Origin: Planctomycetota bacterium
GTDB lineage: Bacteria > Planctomycetota > Planctomycetia > Isosphaerales > Isosphaeraceae
Reading direction: 5' to 3'
Assembly (NCBI GenBank): GCA_028291545.1
Contig: JAQGHR010000147.1
Location: forward strand, 1-44,767
Length of the DNA: 44,767 bases
Below the pieces are notes generated by a model. That model was not told the DNA's origin and ran no database searches. It saw nothing but the letters and a program-made list of their open reading frames with translations. How positions within the stretch are numbered: position 1 is the first letter of the stretch; every line of letters begins with the position of its first letter. Made by a program: the position numbers and the translations under genes. Positions 23,238 through 30,444 of the stretch are shown in pieces.

Positions 23238-23595
23238 TCGTGGCAGGCACCCGGGACGGGCGCATTCTCGGGACGTCGGGGGGCCGGCGCGGTCCGCGAA
23301 CAATCGCCATCCGTGACGAGGTGTTCGCGGGCCGTGTGGCCGCTCCACGAAGGTCCGAACGCGACGGGTCCTCGGCGGACTCGACACGCCGTCCCACGGA
23401 TCATGAGAACGCTCCCGGCGCGTGCGTCCGTGACGCGCTGATGGGGGTCCCCATTTCATTTTTCGGTCAAATCCGCGTCCGGGACCGGCCGGTCGTGGCC
23501 GTCTCCAGAGGAGTGGACGCGGGCTCTCAAACGGGCGGGATGTCAGGAGCAAAACGGGTGAAGCGGGTGACCGTTTCGACCGCGTTCTCAAGACG
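23203..23595 (-). ncRNA. Candidate unknown RNA transcript (~390 nt)
   Basis: A near-consensus promoter (23602-23630) and a strong terminator (23203-23237) bracket about 390 nt on the minus strand with no convincing reading frame. Short frames (69-71 codons) exist but are Arg/Pro-rich and lack ribosome sites. Local stems can be drawn, for example CCGCGAACA with TGTTCGCGG. I looked for tmRNA, RNase P RNA, 6S and SRP signatures and found none. It is predicted from transcription signals only. Confidence 0.4.
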
Positions 23596-23601
23596 GTCGC
23601 C

Positions 23602-23630
23602 ACCTTACGATGCCTCTCGCCCTTCGTCAA
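23602..23630 (-). promoter_or_regulatory. Sigma-70-type promoter facing the minus-strand terminator
   Basis: On the minus strand TTGACG (23630-23625), exactly 17 bp, then TAAGGT (23607-23602). Transcription would start near 23595 and run toward the terminator at 23203. Confidence 0.55.
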
Positions 23631-23851
23631 CCCTGTCCATCGATCTTTTTCCCGGATCCGCAAGGTCGCATGCCGTTGTTCCCGCAGACGCAAGAACTTA
23701 CGCCGTCGAGAAAGGACGTGTCCGGCGGCGGAATTCAGGTCATGAACCCGCATTTCTGGTAAGCGGGACCGTGGCGAAACGGACCGCCGCGCGATAGACT
23801 CATCTGGCGTTGGGACCTGCCCCGAGACTTAAGCCGCGAGAGCAAGCGACG

Positions 23852-24520
23852 ATGCGGAAAGTGGTGACCATTGACGGCCCCGCGGGCGCGGGCAAAAGCA
23901 CCGTCGCCCGGCTCCTGGCCAGCCGGCTGGGATGGAGGCTCCTGGATACCGGTGCCATGTACCGCGCCGTCACGCTCGCCGCGATCCGCGCGGAGATCGA
24001 TCTCGCCAACGAGGACGCCCTCGGCACGCTCGCGGAGGGCCTCGCCGTTCGACTCCCGCCCGGCGAGGTGCTACTCAACGGCGAGGACGTGACGGGCCTG
24101 ATCCGAACCGTGGAGATCACCCGGGCCTCACGTTACCTGGCCGACAGCCCGAGGGTCCGCGCCCAGCTCGTTCGGCTCCAGCGCGAGTTCGCCCGCGAGA
24201 ACGAGGTCGTGGCCGAGGGCCGCGATCAGGGGACGGTCGTCTTCCCCGACGCGTTCCGCAAGTTCTTCCTGACCGCAACGCTCGCCGAGCGTGCCCGCCG
24301 CCGTCACGCCGAGTTCGTCCTCCGGGGCGAGGCGATTGAACTCGCGGCCGTCGAGCGCGATCTCCGCGAGCGCGACGAGCGCGACGCCGCCCGTGCCATC
24401 GCCCCGATGAAAGCGGCCGATGACGCCCATATCCTCGATACCACCGGCCTGGATCTGGACGCCGTGGTCGGCCGCATCGAGCGCGAGATCGTCGGCGAGC
24501 CGGAGTCCGACCCGTCATGA
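23852..24520 (+). CDS. cmk: Cytidylate kinase (222 aa)
   Basis: Phosphorylates CMP/dCMP with ATP in pyrimidine nucleotide supply. The ATG at 23852 gives the standard N-terminus MRKVVTIDGPAGAGKSTVA with the P-loop GPAGAGKST at 9-17. DTGAMYRAVTLAA, VTGLIRTVEIT, SRYLADSPRVRAQLV, EGRDQGTVVFPDA (usually EGRDMGT or EGRDIGT) and the ERDLRERDERDAARAIAPMKAADDA lid segment are all present. The open frame reaches 14 codons further upstream without family similarity. It overlaps the next gene by 4 bp (ATGA), so translation is probably coupled. Confidence 0.95.
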   Translation: MRKVVTIDGPAGAGKSTVARLLASRLGWRLLDTGAMYRAVTLAAIRAEIDLANEDALGTLAEGLAVRLPPGEVLLNGEDVTGLIRTVEITRASRYLADSPRVRAQLVRLQREFARENEVVAEGRDQGTVVFPDAFRKFFLTATLAERARRRHAEFVLRGEAIELAAVERDLRERDERDAARAIAPMKAADDAHILDTTGLDLDAVVGRIEREIVGEPESDPS

Positions 24521-25224
24521 CGGCTCCCGGTGTGTCCGACCCGCAATCCGCGTCCCGTCCCGCCGCGCCCGCCGGACGCGACCGCTCGGCCGGGAAGATG
24601 CTCTGGTATCGCCTGGTCCAGCATGTCGTCGCCCAGGTCGTGTCGGTCTTCGGGGGGATTCGCGCCACCGGCCGCGAGAACATCCCCGAGACCGGCGGAG
24701 CGATTCTCGTCTCGAACCATCTCAGCCATCTGGACGTGTTTGTCCTCGGCATCCTGCTCCATCGGCCTTTGAACTACGTGGCGAGATCCACCCTGTTTCT
24801 GCCTGGCCTCGGTCTCTTTATCCGCTCCGTGGGAGGCTTCCCGATCCAGCGCGACGGCAAAGGCTCCGAGGGCTTCAAGGAGACCCTCCGCCGCGTCCGC
24901 AACGGCGGCATCGTCACGTTCTTCCCCGAAGGCACACGCAGCTCCGATGGCGGGATTAGCGATCTCAAGCCCGGGATCGTCGCCCTGGCCTCCCGCGCCG
25001 GGGTACCGATCATCCCCGCCGCGATCGCCGGCACCTACGAATCCTGGCCCAAGTCCCGCAGCCTTCCTCGCCCTCATCCGATCCGCGTCCACTACGGCCG
25101 GCCGATCTACCCCGAGGAATTAGCCGGCCTCTCGCCCGAGGCCACCACCGCCGTGATCCGCGAGCGTATGCTCGAGAGCCAGCGCAGGGCCCAGGCCGGG
25201 CTGCGGGGCGATCTGGGGGAGTAG
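24517..25224 (+). CDS. plsC: 1-acyl-sn-glycerol-3-phosphate acyltransferase (PlsC family, 235 aa)
   Basis: Makes phosphatidic acid by acylating lysophosphatidic acid at the inner membrane. The NHX4D catalytic motif is at residues 67-73 (NHLSHLD) and the glycerol-phosphate-binding FPEGTRS at 136-142, followed by GIVALASRAGVPIIPAAIAGTYE. The start overlaps the cmk stop (ATGA). Length and motif order match bacterial PlsC. The first 27 residues are a Pro/Ala/Arg-rich cytoplasmic tail. cmk next to plsC is a recurring bacterial gene pair. Confidence 0.9.
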   Translation: MTAPGVSDPQSASRPAAPAGRDRSAGKMLWYRLVQHVVAQVVSVFGGIRATGRENIPETGGAILVSNHLSHLDVFVLGILLHRPLNYVARSTLFLPGLGLFIRSVGGFPIQRDGKGSEGFKETLRRVRNGGIVTFFPEGTRSSDGGISDLKPGIVALASRAGVPIIPAAIAGTYESWPKSRSLPRPHPIRVHYGRPIYPEELAGLSPEATTAVIRERMLESQRRAQAGLRGDLGE

Positions 25225-25282
25225 GGCGGATGTGTCTCGCCCGACACGAAGGTGGATTCCGACGGGTTCTCCGAAACTCGCG

Positions 25283-25311
25283 TTGGCCAATCCTCAAGGA
25301 TTGTGTAGGTT
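25283..25311 (+). promoter_or_regulatory. Promoter with a palindrome in its spacer, upstream of the lipoprotein gene
   Basis: TTGGCC (25283-25288), a 17-bp spacer and TAGGTT (25306-25311). The spacer contains a perfect 14-bp palindrome AATCCT-CA-AGGATT (25289-25302), positioned where a repressor would block polymerase. The gene starts about 160 bp downstream. Confidence 0.35.
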
Positions 25312-25475
25312 CCCCCAGCTTCGGCCGTCCGGCCTCCCAGGTCGGTCGTCCGTCCGTCTGATCCTCCAACCCGCGTGACTTCCGTGACGGTGAACACTGA
25401 CCCTCGGGCCGGGTCTCGCGCCGGGTGCAATGCAACGCGTTGCGGCGGGTCGAGTTCGGCATAAGGAGCCTCGCA

Positions 25476-25910
25476 ATGCCACGGAGTCGCGCGATTCGGT
25501 TCGGTGCCCTCTGGGCCGTTCTCGGCCTGGTTGGCGGGGTGGGATGCACACACAATCATTACTATTACCCGGCTGGCACCGCTCCCGGATCGGTAGGCGC
25601 CTGCGATCCGCTTCCGCCGGGCACGGTGGTGTCCTCAACCGGGCCGTTCGTGACCGCGCCCAGCATCGGCGCGGTCTGCGATGTTCCGCCGCAATCCCAG
25701 TCGGGCTCGCTCGTGGCCCAGGGCGGTGCCAGGACGACGCCGATTGTCAGCAACGCGGGCGGACCCATCACGCCCCGGCCGATCTACAGTCAGCCGGTGG
25801 GTCGCCCGATTCGTCGTGGCGGGACGGGATTGGTCTGGCGCAACAGCCAGACCGAGAGCCTGGCGACGACCAAGATCGAGGGCGCGGATGAGGAAACGAG
25901 CTTGAAATAG
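25476..25910 (+). CDS. Small predicted lipoprotein (144 aa)
   Basis: Unknown function. The ATG at 25476 is 7 bp after AAGGAG. Residues 1-23 form a lipoprotein signal peptide with lipobox VGGVGC, the Cys being the lipidated residue, followed by His/Tyr-rich THNHYYYP. The remainder is low-complexity and rich in Gly, Pro, Ser and Thr, with no enzymatic motif; it looks like an extended, surface- or periplasm-exposed tether. Planctomycetes encode many such short lipoproteins. It is monocistronic, with its own predicted promoter containing a palindrome. Confidence 0.7.
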   Translation: MPRSRAIRFGALWAVLGLVGGVGCTHNHYYYPAGTAPGSVGACDPLPPGTVVSSTGPFVTAPSIGAVCDVPPQSQSGSLVAQGGARTTPIVSNAGGPITPRPIYSQPVGRPIRRGGTGLVWRNSQTESLATTKIEGADEETSLK

Positions 25911-26236
25911 CCGTGTATGGCTCGGAGCTGAGCGGACCGGGTGGTCAGGCGTCCGACCGGGAGTCGGCTGGGTCATCCGCCTCCCGATCTCGCGAGCCCT
26001 CCGCTAGGAGCGGATCACCATACCGCGCACTGAGCCAGAACACGACCGTATCGTCGACCGTCGGTGGCCAGAGGGCCCGCTGGAGACCGGAGCGGGCGGC
26101 CCCGGCGGGAAATGGCGCGAGCCTTCGCCCCGAATGTGCTCAGCCGCCTGTGCCGTCCGGGGCGTGGCCTGATGTAGGCTCTGGTCATCGCCGGGCGGCT
26201 CGTCAGATTGTCGGGGTTTTACGACCCTTTTGACGC
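25911..26236. other. Intergenic region, nothing recognised
   Basis: About 325 bp between the lipoprotein and SDR genes. No gene, tRNA or repeat is seen. Confidence 0.45.
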
Positions 26237-26257
26237 GGAACCGACAGAATCGGTTCC
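26237..26257 (+). terminator. Hairpin followed by a pyrimidine-rich tail
   Basis: GGAACCGA pairs with TCGGTTCC around CAGAA, followed by TCCTTTTC. It lies 40 bp upstream of the SDR gene, so it may be a weak terminator of upstream transcription or a leader hairpin of the SDR mRNA. Confidence 0.4.
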
Positions 26258-26297
26258 TCCTTTTCACCGACTAACGTCATCTTGATTCGAGCCGATC

Positions 26298-27155
26298 ATG
26301 CCCCTCCGCGATTTGAAGAATGCCCGCTGCCTCGTGACCGGAGCGTCGATGGGACTGGGCCGCGCCCTGACCCAGGAACTCTGCCATCGCGGCGCGCGTG
26401 TGGTCTTTGCGGCTCGCTCCGCGGACAAGCTTCGCGAGGTCGCCGACCGCCTGATCGCGTCCGGGATCTCGTCCGATGCCGTCTTGCCGTTTCCCGCCGA
26501 CCTGACGAATCCTGAAGACCGCGCCGACCTCCTCGAGTACACCTCCGAGGCCTTCGACGGCGCCCTGGACCTGGCCATCAACAACGCCGGCATCGGCGCC
26601 TACGGCCGCTTCGAGAGTCACGACGAAACCATCACCCGCCGCCTCTTCGAGATCAACGTTCTGGCTCTCATGGAGATGTGCCGCGGCGTGCTCCCGCTGC
26701 TTCGCCGGGGCCACCGTCCCGCGCTCTGCAATATCGGCTCGGTCGTCGGCCGTCGCGGCCTTCCCGGACGCTCGGAATACTCGGCCAGCAAGTTCGCCGT
26801 CGCCGGATTCACGGAGGCCATCCGCGCCGAGTGGGCTCGCGATCGGATCGACGTCCTGCTTCTCAACCCCGGTTTCACCGCCACCGAGTTTGAGAAAAAT
26901 CTCCTGGTGGACACCGCGATCTACAAGACCGACCAACGCCGCACCATGACCGCCTCCTCGGTTGCACTCGCGACGCTCCACGCCCTGGAGCAAGGTCGAT
27001 CGGAAGTCACACTCTCTCTCCCCGGCCGCCTCCTCCTTCTCGTCAACCGCATCTCCCCCCGCTTCGTTGATTGGGGCCTCTCCCGTTGGACGAAGCGCCT
27101 CTACGCCGACTCCGCAGCCCTCGCCCGCGTTGAATCTCCCGCCCGCTCCCTGTAA
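26298..27155 (+). CDS. Short-chain dehydrogenase/reductase (285 aa)
   Basis: NAD(P)-dependent oxidoreductase of the classical SDR family; substrate unknown. Cofactor motif TGASMGLG at 14-21, NNAG at 95-98, catalytic Ser148 (NIGSVV), Tyr161 and Lys165 (YSASK), and the NPGFTATEF segment after the active site. Arg40 after the second beta strand suggests NADP preference (inference). The C-terminal 60 residues carry a hydrophobic LPGRLLLLVNRISPRFVDW stretch, as in membrane-associated SDRs acting on lipids. Monocistronic. Confidence 0.9.
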   Translation: MPLRDLKNARCLVTGASMGLGRALTQELCHRGARVVFAARSADKLREVADRLIASGISSDAVLPFPADLTNPEDRADLLEYTSEAFDGALDLAINNAGIGAYGRFESHDETITRRLFEINVLALMEMCRGVLPLLRRGHRPALCNIGSVVGRRGLPGRSEYSASKFAVAGFTEAIRAEWARDRIDVLLLNPGFTATEFEKNLLVDTAIYKTDQRRTMTASSVALATLHALEQGRSEVTLSLPGRLLLLVNRISPRFVDWGLSRWTKRLYADSAALARVESPARSL

Positions 27156-27286
27156 ATTGGTTTCCGCCTCGCCGCCGCGTCTCCGTGGAGCGGCCTCGAC
27201 CCGCCGGATTGCCGACCGCTCCCACTCCCTTTGCGATTCCGCAGCATTGCCTCCACGTCTCCATCGCCCGTAGAATGATCCCCATC

Positions 27287-27360
<74 letters not shown>

Positions 27361-27539
27361 ATGTAAATACTTGATAAAGAAGAGTTTGTGGCGAAACGAC
27401 TTTGTAGCAATTTGCTTGTGGCAATTCAGGCAGGTGGATCGGTGGATCAGGCGCGAGCAGACGGATGATTGCCACGGTGGAAATGATCACCCTGTCGCTG
27501 CCGATTCAGCCGGCCTCGTTCCTCATCGTGCGTGAGCCC

Positions 27540-27710
27540 TGTAACGCAGAGGGTCTAGTCGGCCTGGGCGGTCACCGGCCCGCCAGGAACGGCGGCAAGC
27601 CGAAGCTCTCAGCAAAAATTCAGACCGAGCTGTTCCAACTGCTGCAACGCCGGTCCGCCGACGGTGGGCTCTGGACCGGGCCGGAGGTGGCCGTCCACCA
27701 CCGGAACGCG
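27540..27710 (+). pseudogene. IS630-like transposase N-terminal fragment
   Basis: Within a short open frame the segment EGLVGLGGHRPARNGGKPKLS followed by LLQRRSADGGLWTGPEVAV resembles the winged-helix region of IS630/Tc1-type transposases (family: GLxGLxDRxxxGRPPKLS...LLxxxPxxxGLWTGpxVA). The DDE catalytic domain is missing. It lies 180 bp downstream of tRNA-Val. Confidence 0.5.
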
Positions 27711-28208
27711 GTGACAGACGTGACGTAGACGGGTCATGCCATAGGAGCAGGCCACGCGTCAAGGTGGCGGAACCGGCTCTACTGCACGACGTCGATCACC
27801 TCCCGGGGGCGAAACCCGCCCGCTGATTCTTCCGAGCAGGCGGAAAAGTAGGGCTCACGCTTGCGGTCATTCGATGTTAAACTTATTTTGTACAGACGCC
27901 GGGGGACGGTCGATGATCACAAGAGTGAGCGATACCTTCCCCACGGTGAGTCATTAGCCTTCCCCCTGCCTGAGTCGCCAGACCGTCGCTTCCTACCTCA
28001 TTTGGCGTTCTTATCCAGAAGTCGCCAGAAACCAGGAGCTCGCGATGCCGATCTCTTGCCGGATCGTGAGATCGCCCGTGCCAGGCCTCAGGCTGCTCTC
28101 CACCTATGCAACCCCGAGCGCCATGCTGAGATTTGATTGGGACTTACGGCTTGTCCGCCGGATGGGACGTGAGGAAAGCCTGCTCACTATGTGGGAAAGA
28201 GCGGTCCG
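27711..28208. other. Region upstream of the PSD1 operon, no gene seen
   Basis: About 500 bp of mixed composition, partly more AT-rich than the surroundings. It must contain the promoter of the PSD1 operon, but no -35/-10 pair is convincing. Likely debris from an integrated element next to the tRNA. Confidence 0.4.
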
Positions 28209-30440
28209 ATGAGACTGAGTTGCCAAAATGCCGCGTGTCTGCAGCTCGCCTTCGTGGCCGCCTTGTCGTTGTGCGCGACACCCGGTTTCGCGGCCGAGGC
28301 GGCACGCCCGCTTGGCTTCGTCAACGACGTGGCGCCAATATTGACCAAGGCCTCGTGTAATTCGGGCGGCTGCCATGCGAAGGCCGGAAACGGGCAGAAC
28401 GGCTTTCGGCTGTCATTGCTCGGGTTTGAACCTCAGGAGGACTATGAGCACATCGTGAAGGAGGGTCACGGCCGGCGGGTGTTCCCGGCGGCTCCCGAGC
28501 AGAGCTTGCTGCTCTTGAAGGCCGCGAACATCGTCCCGCACGGCGGCGGGAAGCGACTCGATCCGAGTTCGGAGGGCTACCAACGGCTGGCCCGGTGGAT
28601 TCGCGAAGGCATGTCCTACGGCAAGGAGACCGACCCCTCGTTGGTGTCGATCGAGGTGCAGCCGAAGCGGAACGTGATCAAGATCCACGGGGAACAGCAA
28701 CTCAAGGTGCTGGCCCACTATTCGGACGGCAAGAGCCGGGATATCACCCGGATGGCGCTCTACGAACCCAACGACAAGGGGATGGCGGAGGCCGACGAGA
28801 ACGGCCTCGTCAAGATTCTCGACATACCCGGCAACGTGGCCGTGATGGTGCGCTATCAAGGAATGGTGTCCGTCTACATCGCCTCGATCCCCCTGAGTGC
28901 ACTCATCTCGCAGATGCCCGCCGAGAAGAATTTCATCGACACGCTCGTCTTTTCCAACCTGAAGCAGGTCGGGGTCCCTCCCTCGCCCGTCTGCGACGAC
29001 TCCACGTTCCTCCGTCGCGTCTCGCTGGATATCGCGGGCCGTTTGCCCACGGTGGAGGAGTCGCGTGCCTTCCTGTCGAGCACGGAGTCCGACAAGCGTG
29101 ACCGCCTGATCGAGACGTTGCTGAGCAGCCCCGATTACGCGGACTATTTCGCCAACAAGTGGACGGCGGTCCTGCGGAACAAGCGCGACGACACCAGCGA
29201 CATCACCTCGAACTTTGCCTTCCATTCCTGGGTGCGCGACGGACTCTTGGCGAACAAGCCTTATGACCAGATGGTGCGCGAACTCCTGGCGGCAACCGGG
29301 ACGATCGCGGATAACCCGGCCGTGGCCTGGTACAAGCGGGTGCTCGAGCCGCAGCAGCAGCTTGAAGACGTGGCGCAGCTTTTCCTCGGAGTGCGCATGC
29401 AATGCGCCCAGTGCCACCACCATCCGTTCGAACGCTGGAGCCAGAAAGACTACTACAGCCTCGGTGCGTTCTTCAGTCGGGTCGGACGGAAGCCCACGTC
29501 GACCCGTGGCGAGGACGTGATCTTCCACAATCGCGGCATGGCCCAACTGGAAAACAAGAAGACGAAGGTCCCGGTGAAGCCCGCGGTCCTGGGAGGCCCG
29601 ACCCTGACGATTCTCCAGGATGAAGACCCGCGTCTGAAGCTGGCCGACTGGATGGGCGACAGGTCGAACCCGTACTTCGCGAAATCGCTCGTGAACCGCT
29701 ACTGGAAGCACTTCTTCAAGAGGGGCCTCGTCGAGCCCGAGGATGATATCCGCGAGACGAACCCGGCGACGAATCCCGAGCTTCTGGAGGCCCTGGCCAA
29801 TCAATTCATCGCCAGCGGGTATGACCTGAAGTCGGTCGTCCGCGCGATCACGCGGTCGAACACCTACCAGTTGAGCGCGATCCCCAACGCCCACAACGGC
29901 ATCGATCGCCAGAACTTCTCGCACTTCTATCCGAAGCGACTGCAAGCCGAAGTGATGCTGGATGCGATCGACCAGATCACCGGGGCGAAAACCGACTTCG
30001 CCGACCTGCCTCCCGGAACACGAGCGATCGCTCTCCCCGACAACAGCTACAACCGGAGTTCACCCTTCTTGAAGGTCTTCGGCAGGCCCGAGGGAGCGAG
30101 CGTTTGCGAATGCGAGCGGGTGCAGTCGCCGAGTCTCGCGCAAAGCCTCCATCTGATGAACGCGTCGGACGTGAGGGCGAAACTCAGCGCGCCCGGCGGA
30201 CGCGCCGAGCTCCTGGCGAAATCGACCATGCCCGAAGCCGAGAAGGTGCGAGAACTGTACCTGGCCGCTTTCTCGCGAGAGCCGAGCGCCGAGGAGTTGA
30301 AGGTGGCCGAGGCATATATCACCAGGTCACGGATCGACTCGCAAGGCAAACCGCTCGATCCGGCAACCGCCAGGCGTGAAGCCTATGAGGACCTGCTCTG
30401 GGCGATCATCAACACCAAAGAGTACCTCTACAATCACTAA
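28209..30440 (+). CDS. DUF1549/DUF1553 planctomycete-type (PSD1) secreted protein (743 aa)
   Basis: Exported protein of a family greatly expanded in planctomycetes; biochemical role unknown, associated with cytochrome-like motifs. The ATG at 28209 opens a signal peptide ending at GFAAEA; a GTG six codons earlier is also possible. An N-terminal cytochrome-like motif CNSGGCH sits near residue 50 (a C-x4-C-H variant typical of the group). A bacterial Ig-like segment follows (VQPKRNVIKIHGEQQLKVLAHYSDG). Then comes DUF1549 with FLRRVSLDIAGRLPT and the haem-like MQCAQCHHHPFERW, and DUF1553 with NRYWKHFFKRGLVEPEDDIRETNPATNPELL to the C-terminus. First gene of a four-gene operon; the next gene starts 4 bp after its stop. 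Confidence 0.9.
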   Translation: MRLSCQNAACLQLAFVAALSLCATPGFAAEAARPLGFVNDVAPILTKASCNSGGCHAKAGNGQNGFRLSLLGFEPQEDYEHIVKEGHGRRVFPAAPEQSLLLLKAANIVPHGGGKRLDPSSEGYQRLARWIREGMSYGKETDPSLVSIEVQPKRNVIKIHGEQQLKVLAHYSDGKSRDITRMALYEPNDKGMAEADENGLVKILDIPGNVAVMVRYQGMVSVYIASIPLSALISQMPAEKNFIDTLVFSNLKQVGVPPSPVCDDSTFLRRVSLDIAGRLPTVEESRAFLSSTESDKRDRLIETLLSSPDYADYFANKWTAVLRNKRDDTSDITSNFAFHSWVRDGLLANKPYDQMVRELLAATGTIADNPAVAWYKRVLEPQQQLEDVAQLFLGVRMQCAQCHHHPFERWSQKDYYSLGAFFSRVGRKPTSTRGEDVIFHNRGMAQLENKKTKVPVKPAVLGGPTLTILQDEDPRLKLADWMGDRSNPYFAKSLVNRYWKHFFKRGLVEPEDDIRETNPATNPELLEALANQFIASGYDLKSVVRAITRSNTYQLSAIPNAHNGIDRQNFSHFYPKRLQAEVMLDAIDQITGAKTDFADLPPGTRAIALPDNSYNRSSPFLKVFGRPEGASVCECERVQSPSLAQSLHLMNASDVRAKLSAPGGRAELLAKSTMPEAEKVRELYLAAFSREPSAEELKVAEAYITRSRIDSQGKPLDPATARREAYEDLLWAIINTKEYLYNH

Positions 30441-30444
30441 AATC

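Noticed and set aside
22482..23753. 423-codon minus-strand frame in the accessory region
   Set aside because: Composition is Arg/Pro/Ser-biased with no domain, it overlaps the RAYT remnant and it crosses the minus-strand promoter and terminator.
28160..28200. GTGAGGAAAG motif resembling the RNase P RNA conserved region
   Set aside because: The rest of the P4 consensus and the 3' partner are absent, and the PSD1 gene begins directly after it.
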